A stretch of 26,583 bases of DNA from an uncultured Clostridia bacterium (lineage in GTDB: Bacteria; Bacillota; Clostridia; Peptostreptococcales; Anaerovoracaceae), in contig CALIXS010000011.1 in NCBI GenBank assembly GCA_938046095.1, forward strand, positions 1 through 26,583, given 5' to 3'. Below, in pieces: positions 1-6,557 of this stretch; the stretch's first letter is position 1, and each line of letters starts with the position of its first letter. The position numbers and the translations under genes are program-made. Under the pieces are notes generated by a model that was not told where the DNA came from, ran no database searches, and saw nothing but the letters and a program-made list of their open reading frames with translations.

Positions 1-338
1 TTTCATAAAGGCTCTGTGCAAGGTCAAGGGTCTGCTTTGCGGTGTAACCGAAAATACGGTTTGCTTCTTTTTGAAGTGCGGTAAGGTAAAAGAGCTTCGG
101 CGGCAGCGCTTCCTTTTTTTCAGAGGTAACAGAAGTGCAGACTGCCGTTTTTCCTTTGCAGGATGTTGCTATTTTTTCTGCCGCTTCCTTACTTGAAAAT
201 CTATCGCTTACAGCTTCCGTACCGTCTAAAACAAGGTGCACATGGTAATACTTTTCTTTCTTGAAACTCATAATCGCCTCGCTTCGATCAGCAAGCATTT
301 TTAAGGTAGGGCTCTGCACCCGTCCTACATTCAAAGTA
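1..338 (-). pseudogene. topB: DNA topoisomerase III (topB-like), internal fragment
   Basis: Read on the minus strand from about 338 down to the window edge, one open frame encodes a stretch with the type IA topoisomerase signature LNVGRVQSPTL, followed by an LPPKLFYLTALQKEANRIFGY segment and QTLDLAQSLYE. These are conserved landmarks of topoisomerase III proteins carried by clostridial conjugative elements, where GRVQ-PTL and LPPKLY-L-LQ-EAN flank the DNA-gate region. The enzyme relaxes or decatenates DNA during element replication or transfer. No N-terminal TOPRIM domain precedes the fragment: upstream of about 340 the sequence switches to unrelated coding sequence on the opposite strand, so this copy is truncated at its 5' side. 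The 3' side runs off the window, so the remaining length is unknown. Family assignment is confident; loss of function is inferred from the missing N-terminus. Confidence 0.75.
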
Positions 339-344
339 TGGTTT

Positions 345-635
345 AATATTGATGATGGTGAAAAGGGTCTTGTTCCAGATAGGCAAAATACAGAATGGCA
401 GGCAGTTCGTAAAGGCTCATTACAACATGAGATTTTTATTGGAGAAAACCCAATCGTCTGGAATGATGATCTTATTATAAAAGTAAATTGTAGAGAGGAA
501 GCAATTAAACTTAAGAAAGATGCAATACCATATTGTATATTTGCAAGTTTTGAAGTAGCAGAGGGGTTTGGTGTGGATTTATATGCTGATGTTTCAACAA
601 GAATCCGCCATCATGTTCATATTTCAAATACTTAA
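345..635 (+). pseudogene. C-terminal remnant of a probable subtilisin-like (S8) peptidase
   Basis: An open frame runs to a TAA at 633-635 and its last about 97 residues look like real protein: a WQAVRKGSLQHEIF segment, then NDDLIIKVNCRE and a final AIPYCIFASFEVAEGFGVDLY. From memory this pattern matches the C-terminal tail of S8-family proteases encoded beside AAA ATPases in bacterial accessory regions. No catalytic Asp/His/Ser segment is present, so nothing active could be made. The first about 28 codons of the same open frame (261-344) are antisense to the topB fragment and are not part of this protein. The remnant therefore begins abruptly at a recombination junction near 340. The family call rests on recall of the tail only and should be treated as tentative. 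Confidence 0.45.
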
Positions 636-1158
636 ATAAAGAAAAACTTGTTTTATAACTCTGACAACTGCCATGATTTCTGCTCCTTTCGTTTTTATTT
701 GTTACGCAACAAAAGTGCGATTTTGAAAGAAAAGGTATATTCCCCTTACTTTGTCAAAAACGCCCTCAAAAATCCTTATATTTCAAGCCTGTATATGCCT
801 CTACTTCGTAACATGGGCATAAAAAAAGAGGTGTCCTTATGCTTCCTTTACAGAAGCGAAAGATCACCGCTTTTACGATTTCCTATTTAATTTTGATCCC
901 TGCAATATACCTTTCGTATCTGTGGTAAAATACTTTTATCTGCAAGAGTTTTTACAGCACATCAAGACTTTTTCCTCAAAAGTAGTAAATTGGTAGTAAA
1001 TTCAATCCGCTCTCTTGCAAATATCCTTGTATTTCAAGGGGTTTGAGGGTTAATTATTAAAGTTTCTATAGGAAAATTGAAGATGACAAAATTAAAGTAG
1101 ATGTTCGCTTTGATACTCAATAAAATACTGTTTTGGTAAAAATTATGCGAGGGGAAAA
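636..1158. other. AT-rich intergenic stretch with mobile-element debris, no intact gene
   Basis: No convincing full gene is visible here. On the minus strand a good ribosome binding site (GGAG, about 683-686) precedes a start at 674 that reads MAVVRVIK and then stops at 624. The first residues resemble the start of DnaD-like replication initiators of clostridial conjugative elements, so this may be a chopped 5' end. On the plus strand an ATG at 839 preceded by AAAGAGG gives a 29-residue hydrophobic peptide ending at 928, which may be a broken membrane-protein start. A short tail reading KIEDDKIKVDVRFDTQ ends at a TAA at 1121-1123. All three are weak and look like remnants. Confidence 0.3.
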
Positions 1159-1620
1159 ATGATACGAAGATGTATTTTATCGGACAAAGAAAAATGGTGT
1201 GAATTAAATTTAGAATTCATGGCTTACGAATATGAGGAGGAAAACGTTTGGGAAAATCCTCTAAAGAAAGGAGACCCGGGAGATATTTTCGAGGAAATTA
1301 TTCGAGATGATAAATCGCCGAATATTTTATTTTTTATTGAAGAGGGAGGAGATATTGTCGGTTTTATTAATACAGCATATTTTACAAGTGTCTGGGCACA
1401 CGGTAAGGTATTGTTTATAGACGATTTTTTCATTCTTGAAAAATTCAGGAAAAAAGGTTACGGAAAGAAGGCACTCCGGGAGTTGGAAGGCAAAATGAAA
1501 ATGAAAGGATATAAAAGATTTCAGCTGTTGGCAGAGGACACTAATCCGGGAGCGGTTAATTTTTATGAGAGAGAAAATTACTCAAAACAAAAAATAAATT
1601 TCTTTTGTAAATATTTATAA
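1159..1620 (+). CDS. GNAT family N-acetyltransferase
   Basis: The 153-residue product has the usual length and layout of a single-domain GNAT acetyltransferase, which moves an acetyl group from acetyl-CoA to an amine on a small molecule or protein. The clearest evidence is the acetyl-CoA pyrophosphate loop (motif A) at residues 97-102, R-K-K-G-Y-G, preceded by the beta strand VLFIDDFFIL and followed by helix KKALRELEGK. The late AEDTNPGAVNFYERENY segment is the motif B region of the fold, with the common N-x-x-A-x-x-x-Y pattern. The ATG is preceded by GAGGGG. Codon use is AT-rich like the flanking mobile-element debris and unlike the DUF438 gene downstream, which suggests acquisition. The substrate cannot be predicted; antibiotic acetylation is possible but nothing specific supports it. 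Confidence 0.85.
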   Translation: MIRRCILSDKEKWCELNLEFMAYEYEEENVWENPLKKGDPGDIFEEIIRDDKSPNILFFIEEGGDIVGFINTAYFTSVWAHGKVLFIDDFFILEKFRKKGYGKKALRELEGKMKMKGYKRFQLLAEDTNPGAVNFYERENYSKQKINFFCKYL

Positions 1621-1621
1621 A

Positions 1622-1798
1622 AGCTGTATAAAGGTTCTGGTTTTGTATGAAAATCACAACGGTAATCCTATCTGGAATTGTGATTGTGAGATCAGGGAAA
1701 AGCTGCAAGTCTTCCACGCAAGATCCTCCTCAAAGAAAAAAACGATAATAAGTAATAAATCTGGAACGCTTTTTTGCCGGTCGATATATTTCTCTTGA
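1622..1798 (+). pseudogene. Possible double-stranded RNA-binding domain fragment
   Basis: Directly after the acetyltransferase, a frame without a start codon reads through YENHNGNPIWNCDCEI and then ARSSSKKKT before a TGA at 1796-1798. The order of an aromatic/acidic strand, NGNPIW, a cysteine-bearing strand, and a terminal SSSKKK basic patch resembles dsRBD proteins, in which a KKxAK-type helix start contacts the RNA backbone. The second helix that should follow is replaced by unrelated residues, and the first helix is missing. This is at best a decayed fragment. The assignment is from motif shape alone and is uncertain. Confidence 0.3.
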
Positions 1799-1921
1799 CA
1801 GCTCATTCATCCACCGTGGTGCATTTTTTGTAGAACAAACAGTATGCGTTGTAATAACAACATACATTGTGCCTTGCCAAGATGTATTATACGATTACAG
1901 AAAAACAGGGAGGATATTACA

Positions 1922-3481
1922 ATGAGCAAGACTATAGATTTAACACGTTCGGTTTTCGATCTTGTAACGGAATACCCTGAACTCGCCGACATTATGGCGG
2001 AGCTCGGGTTCACGGAAATTAAAAAGCCTGCCATGCTGCACTCGGTTGGAAGACTTACAACCATACCGAAGGGTGCGAAGATGAAAAACATACATATGGC
2101 AAAGGTTATAACGGCTTTGATTGACAACGGCTTTACTATTTCGGGCAGCATGCCTGCAGCCTCGATGGCGGATGAGCAACCGGATGCGGATGAAGTTTCG
2201 GCGAGCGCCTCTGCCGGAATGAATGACGGCAAACCGGAAACGCGGACGGAACAGCTGAAGGCGTATCTGCGCAGGCTCGGTGAGGGGGAGTCTCTGGAGA
2301 GTGTGCGTGCGGATTTTGCGGAGAAATTCCGCGACGTCGAGGCATCCGAGATCATGCAGGCAGAACAGGAACTTATGAGGGAGGGTACACCGCTCGAAGA
2401 GGTCCAAAAGTTGTGCGACGTCCACTCGGCGTTATTCCACGGAGCTACACGTGAGGAGAAGATCGCCAACGCGGAGAAGGAGGTCATGGCTTCCGTAAAG
2501 CGTGCGCGCGAGCTCGGCTCACAGCACGATTACAACAGGAAGAACGATATGGCGGAGGAGCTTACGGGGATCAGCGGGCATCCGCTCAACACTTTGAAAC
2601 GGGAAAACGAGGCACTTGCAGGCCGTATAGAAGCCGCTCAGGCAAAGTTGGATGCCGGAGAGGAGCTCGGGAGTCTTCTTGACGGGATAAGAGAGCTTTC
2701 GATACATTACGCGAAAAAGGGTGATCTTTTATATCCGCTTCTTAAGGTTAAATACGAAATATCGGGCCCGTCGGATGTCATGTGGACTGTGGACGATGAA
2801 ATACGCGATGAGCTTTCGGAGCTTGCTAATGACATGATTCCGGGCGACGAGATGAAAAGGCGTATGGAGGCAGTGCTCGAAAGAGCGAAGGAGATGATAT
2901 ATAAAGAAAATAATATACTGTTTCCGATATGCGCTGTAAACTTTTCCGAGGATGAGTGGCACGGTATATATCACGATGCAAAGGATTACAACGACTGCGT
3001 CGGTGTTACGCCGTATACATGGGAGGAGGCGGAGTGCTCCGGAATCCCTTCGGCGCGGGCGGCGGGAAACGCTTCGGTAAACTCTGCGGAGCCAAACGGC
3101 GAGATCGTGATGCCCGGCGGGCATCTCAGGCTTGATCAGCTGACTGCGCTTCTCAATACTATTCCGGTGGAGATAACCTTTGTTGACGCCGACAATATAA
3201 ATCGCTTCTTTAATGAAGGACCTAAGGTGTTCAAACGTCCGGGCATGGCGATAGACAGAGAGGTGTTTTCGTGTCACCCTCCGAAGATTGAGCCGTTGGT
3301 ACGCAGCATAATAGACGATTTTCGCGCCGGACGCCGCGATGTTGTCCGGATATGGATGGAAAAGGGCGGCAGGACCATGCTCGTACAGTACATGGCGGTG
3401 CGCAGCAAAGCGGGCGAATATCTCGGTACAGTCGAAGTCGTTCAGGATATGGAATTTGCTAAAGAGCATTTTGCACAGTGA
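1922..3481 (+). CDS. DUF438 domain-containing protein (DUF1858, hemerythrin-like and PAS parts)
   Basis: The start chosen is the ATG at 1922, which follows GGGAGG at the right spacing; the frame is open further upstream to 1844 but without a ribosome site. The 519-residue soluble product has four parts. Residues about 3-70 match DUF1858 (LVTEYPELADIMAELGF). Residues about 108-175 match DUF438. Residues about 205-355 form a hemerythrin-like helical bundle with candidate iron ligands in GHP (H220), IHYAKKGDLLYPLL (H262) and KENNILFPI (E329), plus H347 and H351. Residues about 403-515 form a PAS-like domain (LNTIPVEITFVDADNINRFFNEG). Proteins of this layout occur in anaerobes and are thought to sense or handle redox or gas ligands; the exact role is unknown. 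The gene stands alone and is followed by a terminator. Confidence 0.9.
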   Translation: MSKTIDLTRSVFDLVTEYPELADIMAELGFTEIKKPAMLHSVGRLTTIPKGAKMKNIHMAKVITALIDNGFTISGSMPAASMADEQPDADEVSASASAGMNDGKPETRTEQLKAYLRRLGEGESLESVRADFAEKFRDVEASEIMQAEQELMREGTPLEEVQKLCDVHSALFHGATREEKIANAEKEVMASVKRARELGSQHDYNRKNDMAEELTGISGHPLNTLKRENEALAGRIEAAQAKLDAGEELGSLLDGIRELSIHYAKKGDLLYPLLKVKYEISGPSDVMWTVDDEIRDELSELANDMIPGDEMKRRMEAVLERAKEMIYKENNILFPICAVNFSEDEWHGIYHDAKDYNDCVGVTPYTWEEAECSGIPSARAAGNASVNSAEPNGEIVMPGGHLRLDQLTALLNTIPVEITFVDADNINRFFNEGPKVFKRPGMAIDREVFSCHPPKIEPLVRSIIDDFRAGRRDVVRIWMEKGGRTMLVQYMAVRSKAGEYLGTVEVVQDMEFAKEHFAQ

Positions 3482-3597
3482 GCAACAAAGTATTTCCGCG
3501 AGGTCACGAAATCACCTAATGAAAACATCATAACGTGAAATAAACAAAAATATGCTTAGAGGCTTATAGGACAAAAAAACAGAGTCGAAAATAAAGG

Positions 3598-3647
3598 AGT
3601 GTCGCAGAGAAATTCCCGCCGCGGCCCAACTCACCGCGACACTTTTT
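3598..3647 (+). terminator. Intrinsic terminator after the DUF438 gene
   Basis: AGTGTCGC at 3598-3605 pairs perfectly with GCGACACT at 3636-3643, followed at once by a T run (3643-3647). The 30-nt interior is GC-rich and can fold further (CCGCCGCGG). Position, 120 nt after the DUF438 stop, suits a rho-independent terminator. The arm shares TGTCGC with the hairpin family seen at 12340 and 16933. Confidence 0.65.
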
Positions 3648-3740
3648 ATCAACGTCTTTTGTTTTTAAGGTGAGGGAGCTCTTTCGTTTCCATTACGAGA
3701 ATGCAAGGCTGCGCACATCTACCCTCAGTCAAGACTACGT

Positions 3741-3768
3741 ACGGATATCCCCGAGCCGGGATATCCGT
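3741..3768. repeat. Perfect hairpin, 11-bp stem and 6-nt loop
   Basis: ACGGATATCCC at 3741-3751 is the exact reverse complement of 3758-3768, with CGAGCC as loop. No T run follows on either strand. It sits about 90 nt beyond the stop of the minus-strand M42 peptidase gene and could cap that transcript's 3' end, or be a protein-binding palindrome. Confidence 0.5.
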
Positions 3769-3853
3769 GATTGTTCTCAGGTGGGAGTAGCCGCGGTTGT
3801 TCCCGGGCAGGGCGTAGCAAGGGATTGATTTTTGTTCTTTGGAGCTTGAGGCA

Positions 3854-4891
3854 CTAAAGCTCTATAGGCTCGTATCTGAAATTTTCGTCGAGCCTTACGA
3901 GAAATTCCGCTATGAGGTCGATACACCATTCGATATCGTTGTAATTGCACACCTCGACCGAGCTGTGCATGTAGCGCAGCGGTATAGAAACAAGCGCTGT
4001 CGGAACACCTCTGCCCGATTTGTTGACGGTATCGCCGTCGGTGTATGAGCGTCCGCCGTAGTATTCGTATTGAAGAGGAATATTTTTTTCGACGGCGATA
4101 GCCTCAAGAGCCCGGTTTATTTTTTTGTTCGCGATAGAGCTTGCACAGAGTGCGGGGCCGCCGCCGAGTCTGCAGTCCATAGTCGCATCCGGATCCTGAG
4201 CCTTACGGTCTGAGGCCCATGTCACGTCAACAATTATTGAGCATGTGGGGGAGACGTTGGCCGATGTATAGAATGAGCCCGTATCTATCGTCTCCTCACG
4301 CGTTGTTGTCGCTGCAAAAATGCCGCAACGGGCGCCATACTCCTTTGCACGCTTCGCAGCCTCGAGAATTACATAGACTCCTGTCTTGTCATCGAGCGCT
4401 CTGAACGAAAAATTACCGTTCGCAAGCTCGCGCACATTGCCCGGATCGGCAACGACGACATCGCCGGGTGCGACGTATTCGAGCGCGTCCTTTTTAGAGT
4501 CGCAGCCTATATCGAGAACAAGCTTGGTATCGTCTGTTATCTTGTAATTCTTCGGCGGGGCACCAACCGCAGGAACTGCCTGGCCATCGTGATATATGAG
4601 CATCGGCGAGCCTATGTATAGGATCGGATGTACACCGCCGACTTCTGTAAGGGCAACCGTGCCGTCATCGTTTATATGCGATACGAGAAAACCGATTTCG
4701 TCCATGTGTCCGCAGAGAAGAACCTTTACCGGCGAATCGGGATTGACTATACTTATGATGTCGCCGGCCGCGTCAGTCCTGATCTCGTCGGCAAAGCCGT
4801 TGGCGTACTCGATTACATTCATCTGATTAGGTTCTTCAAAGCCGCTTACCGACGGTGTCGTGAGCAGCCTGTTCAAAAATTCCTTGTTCAT
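3854..4891 (-). CDS. M42 family metallopeptidase (aminopeptidase/endoglucanase-like)
   Basis: The 345-residue product matches the M42 family of large, self-compartmentalising dinuclear metal aminopeptidases that trim peptides in the cytoplasm. The expected residues are present: CGHMDEIG (H62 ligand, D64), RALDDKTG (bridging D167), TTREET (general base E199 and ligand E200), VDVTWASD (D222) and YMHSSVE (H309). Length is typical. The ATG at 4891 is preceded by AAGGAGG eight bases upstream. The enzyme could finish peptides brought in by the importer at 6558-12295, although the two are not in one operon. A reading TTREET in place of the more common VQEE-type motif is a small departure but keeps both glutamates. 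The gene is transcribed alone, converging on the DUF438 gene. Confidence 0.93.
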   Translation of the reverse strand: MNKEFLNRLLTTPSVSGFEEPNQMNVIEYANGFADEIRTDAAGDIISIVNPDSPVKVLLCGHMDEIGFLVSHINDDGTVALTEVGGVHPILYIGSPMLIYHDGQAVPAVGAPPKNYKITDDTKLVLDIGCDSKKDALEYVAPGDVVVADPGNVRELANGNFSFRALDDKTGVYVILEAAKRAKEYGARCGIFAATTTREETIDTGSFYTSANVSPTCSIIVDVTWASDRKAQDPDATMDCRLGGGPALCASSIANKKINRALEAIAVEKNIPLQYEYYGGRSYTDGDTVNKSGRGVPTALVSIPLRYMHSSVEVCNYNDIEWCIDLIAEFLVRLDENFRYEPIEL

Positions 4892-4938
4892 GTCTGTCCT
4901 CCTTGATATACTTAATATACCATAAAAGAGAGCACAAA

Positions 4939-5067
4939 ATGAAGCTTAAGCTTACAAACGAAAATTATAATGTTGCAGATCTTAACGGATGGATCTATCT
5001 AAACGAATCTATCTCAACGGATCTTTGGAATTTTATGCGGGATTTTATGCGGAGACCCTCGGGTTGA
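4939..5067 (+). pseudogene. Start of a decayed gene of unknown family
   Basis: An ATG at 4939 opens a 42-codon frame reading MKLKLTNENYNVADLNGWIY and ending at TGA 5065-5067. Composition is protein-like, yet it stops early. A second protein-like segment lacking a start follows in another frame (5076-5189, reading IIVFPGNSEFDAPPKMMRLK), and a third in the first frame again (5188-5319, ending SRVYFIWGR). Together they look like one gene broken by frameshifts and an in-frame stop. I do not recognise the family. Confidence 0.35.
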
Positions 5068-5075
5068 TCGAGTAA

Positions 5076-5319
5076 AGGTGCATAGAAGCGTCTGACTACT
5101 CATACATAATCGTATTCCCCGGTAACAGCGAATTCGATGCCCCGCCGAAGATGATGCGGCTCAAAGACTATCCGCAGAAATACAATTAAGGAGAAGAGGA
5201 GTTTTACCCGGGGTTTCGGGACCGATGACATCAAAGCGGTACACGGGCTCCACACAGAGAAGGATTGTATATGTTTTGAGAATCACGATTCGAGGGTATA
5301 TTTTATTTGGGGCCGCTGA
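5076..5319 (+). pseudogene. Remaining fragments of the same decayed gene
   Basis: Two start-less frames overlap here. One runs from 5076 to the TAA at 5187-5189 and contains SDYSYIIVFPGNSEFDAPP and MMRLKDYPQKYN. The other runs from 5188 to the TGA at 5317-5319 and contains GFGTDDIKAVHGLHTEKDC and HDSRVYFIWGR. Both have real-protein composition and lie in series, which suggests a coding sequence split by indels. The family is unknown, and two small separate genes that lost their starts cannot be excluded. Confidence 0.3.
5276..5304 (+). promoter_or_regulatory. Candidate sigma-70 promoter for the thioredoxin-fold/DUF1805 genes
   Basis: TTGAGA at 5276-5281 and TATTTT at 5299-5304 are separated by exactly 17 bases. 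A start near 5311 would give a leader of about 50 nt before the ATG at 5364. It lies inside the decayed gene tail. Motif match only. Confidence 0.4.
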
Positions 5320-5363
5320 CGGATATCGGGGCGAAACAGTGTCGACGAGGAGGTAGTGCAGTT

Positions 5364-5642
5364 ATGAAAAGTGTAAAATTGTTTTATATGCAGGGCTGCC
5401 CGTATTGCCAAAGTGCCGAAAGGGCAATAGCCGAGCTCACGGCGGTCGATAAAAGATATGCATCGGTGGAGATCGAAAGAATCGATGAGAATGCGCAGCC
5501 CCAAAAGACAGAGGGCTACGATTATTGGTATGTTCCGTCTATGTTCATAGATGGAACCAAGGTCTATGAGGCAGATCCGTCACAGGATTACGCGTCGATA
5601 TATGTCTCGGTAAAGGGTGCGCTCGACGCGGCGTTGAAGTAG
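5364..5642 (+). CDS. Thioredoxin/glutaredoxin-fold protein with CPYC active site
   Basis: This small 92-residue cytoplasmic protein has the glutaredoxin layout: a first beta strand VKLFYMQ, the redox motif C12-P-Y-C15 at the start of helix 1, and a YVPSMFIDG segment with the cis-proline P58 that shapes the substrate groove. It should carry out thiol-disulfide exchange. The ATG at 5364 follows GAGGAGG; the frame extends upstream to 5307 but that part lies within the decayed gene and has no ribosome site. The glycine pair typical of glutathione-binding glutaredoxins is not evident, so the reductant may be thioredoxin-like rather than glutathione. It is 27 bases ahead of the DUF1805 gene, and the two are probably cotranscribed. 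Confidence 0.85.
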   Translation: MKSVKLFYMQGCPYCQSAERAIAELTAVDKRYASVEIERIDENAQPQKTEGYDYWYVPSMFIDGTKVYEADPSQDYASIYVSVKGALDAALK

Positions 5643-5669
5643 TGTGGTTTATTTGGAGGCAGGAATATT

Positions 5670-5972
5670 ATGATAAAGATAAAACAGCTTGATATTTGCG
5701 GAACGGCGGCACAGGGAGTGCTTGTCGAGGCCCCGGGCGGAGAGGGTCACCCGAACATGATTATTATCCGGTGCAGTAAGGGATATCTTATGTGCGGTTA
5801 TCTCAACATCGACGCGGCTGAAAATTTCGGCGACGCGGCGGTGCTCGTCGGAGGGGCCGATTTTGACGCTGTGCTTGCAAACCCGATCAAAGGCATGACA
5901 ACGGCAGCGTGCGACGCGGGTGTCAGGGAAGGGATGACCGGAGCGGAAGCGGCGGCAGTATTAAACGCGTAG
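5670..5972 (+). CDS. DUF1805 (YunC-like) domain protein
   Basis: The 100-residue product matches the DUF1805 family, of which Bacillus subtilis YunC is a member: EAPGGEGHPNMIIIRCSKGYLMCGYLNI, then AAVLVGGADFDAVLANPI. The conserved CGYLN with its cysteine forms the core of the family pattern. Length is that of the whole family, so it is complete. Function is unknown; these are small soluble alpha/beta proteins. The ATG follows TTGGAGGC. Sitting 27 bases behind the CPYC protein suggests a shared transcript, and a redox link through the conserved cysteine is possible but is only inference. Confidence 0.88.
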   Translation: MIKIKQLDICGTAAQGVLVEAPGGEGHPNMIIIRCSKGYLMCGYLNIDAAENFGDAAVLVGGADFDAVLANPIKGMTTAACDAGVREGMTGAEAAAVLNA

Positions 5973-5982
5973 GCACTTTACA

Positions 5983-6108
5983 GTAAAGGTCAGAACCGAT
6001 CAGCATAGGTCAATATAGATCAGAGCCGATCAGTACAAATCGCCATAGTCACTATAGATCGCTATAGGTCGGGCTTGATCGCTAAAGCTCAGAGCCGATA
6101 GATCAGAC
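5983..6108. repeat. Degenerate GATC-rich short repeats
   Basis: Within about 125 bases, GATC occurs six times (5998, 6018, 6028, 6057, 6077, 6101), embedded in the recurring blocks GA(A/G)CCGATCAG and TATAG(A/G)TC. Spacing is irregular, so this is an imperfect repeat cluster rather than a clean tandem array. Confidence 0.5.
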
Positions 6109-6260
6109 CGGAGAAAGAATTAGGAGAAAGTAAAGGATAAGTCGGGTGATTAGAAGCTTTTTATGTGATGCTTTGACGCATTGAAGAGTCAGGTGATTCT
6201 GCCGGGTTCTTTTTTGTTTGCAGTGTATCGGTGACATTCCGCGCGGAGGGGTTCACGGCT

Positions 6261-6348
6261 GCTTTATCTTTGTGTAAACGGTCGAAGCGGCGGTCTCATT
6301 CGAGGTGGGCAAGCTGCGTTCCTTACGGCTTTATCTTTGTGTAAACGG
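6261..6348. repeat. Pair of identical 21-base direct repeats
   Basis: The 21 bases at 6261-6281 (core TTTATCTTTGTGTAAACGG) recur exactly at 6328-6348, 67 bases apart start to start. They lie 70-160 bases upstream of the predicted -35 of the importer operon, a place suited to paired regulator sites. Confidence 0.6.
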
Positions 6349-6418
6349 ACGCGGAAAAGGAGAAGAGGGCAATCTGAATTTCAGAAGAAAGGGAAATGAG
6401 AATTTAGTCAAAATTGTG

Positions 6419-6447
6419 TTGAATACATGACGTTTTTGTGGTATTCT
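6419..6447 (+). promoter_or_regulatory. Sigma-70 promoter of the peptide importer operon
   Basis: TTGAAT at 6419-6424 and TATTCT at 6442-6447 are separated by 17 bases. Predicted start near 6454 gives a leader of about 100 nt ahead of the ATG at 6558. The palindrome AAATTGCA...TGCAATTT (6466-6496) lies just downstream and could act as an operator or as a leader hairpin. Confidence 0.6.
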
Positions 6448-6557
6448 GACTACAATAAACACTCGAAATTGCACTATTAACCGCCGAATGCAATTTTAGT
6501 GAGCGCATGTGAAAGCTGCAAAAGCTGGACAACAGAACATTTAAGGAGGAGACACTC

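Larger units (their letters stand above)
3482..3853. other. Convergent intergenic region with two hairpins, no gene
   Basis: This stretch lies between the converging DUF438 (plus) and M42 peptidase (minus) genes. It holds a terminator for the plus-strand gene (3598-3647) and a perfect 11-bp-stem hairpin (3741-3768) on the exit side of the minus-strand gene. No open frame here has a ribosome binding site or protein-like composition. Confidence 0.6.
5973..6557. other. Long repeat-rich intergenic/regulatory region before the peptide importer
   Basis: No gene is visible in these 585 bases. In order the region holds a run of GATC-rich degenerate repeats (5983-6108), a 12-base direct repeat AGTC(G/A)GGTGATT at 6140-6151 and 6187-6198, a T run at about 6208-6215 without a clear stem, two perfect 21-base direct repeats (6261-6281 and 6328-6348), a sigma-70-like promoter (6419-6447) and an 8-bp-arm palindrome (6466-6496) in the predicted leader of the binding-protein gene. 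Confidence 0.6.

Noticed and set aside
648..890. 80-codon plus-strand frame
   Set aside because: No ribosome site, composition not protein-like at the start, and the region overlaps scraps on the other strand; treated as debris.
1940..2425. Long minus-strand open frames under the DUF438 gene (also 1807-2487 and 2729-3469)
   Set aside because: Composition is that of shadow frames (rich in R, H, S and C), no ribosome sites, and the plus-strand gene has clear domains.
5983..6348. Possible CRISPR array in the repeat-rich gap
   Set aside because: The repeats are irregular in length and spacing and the exact 21-base repeat occurs only twice; no cas genes in the window.
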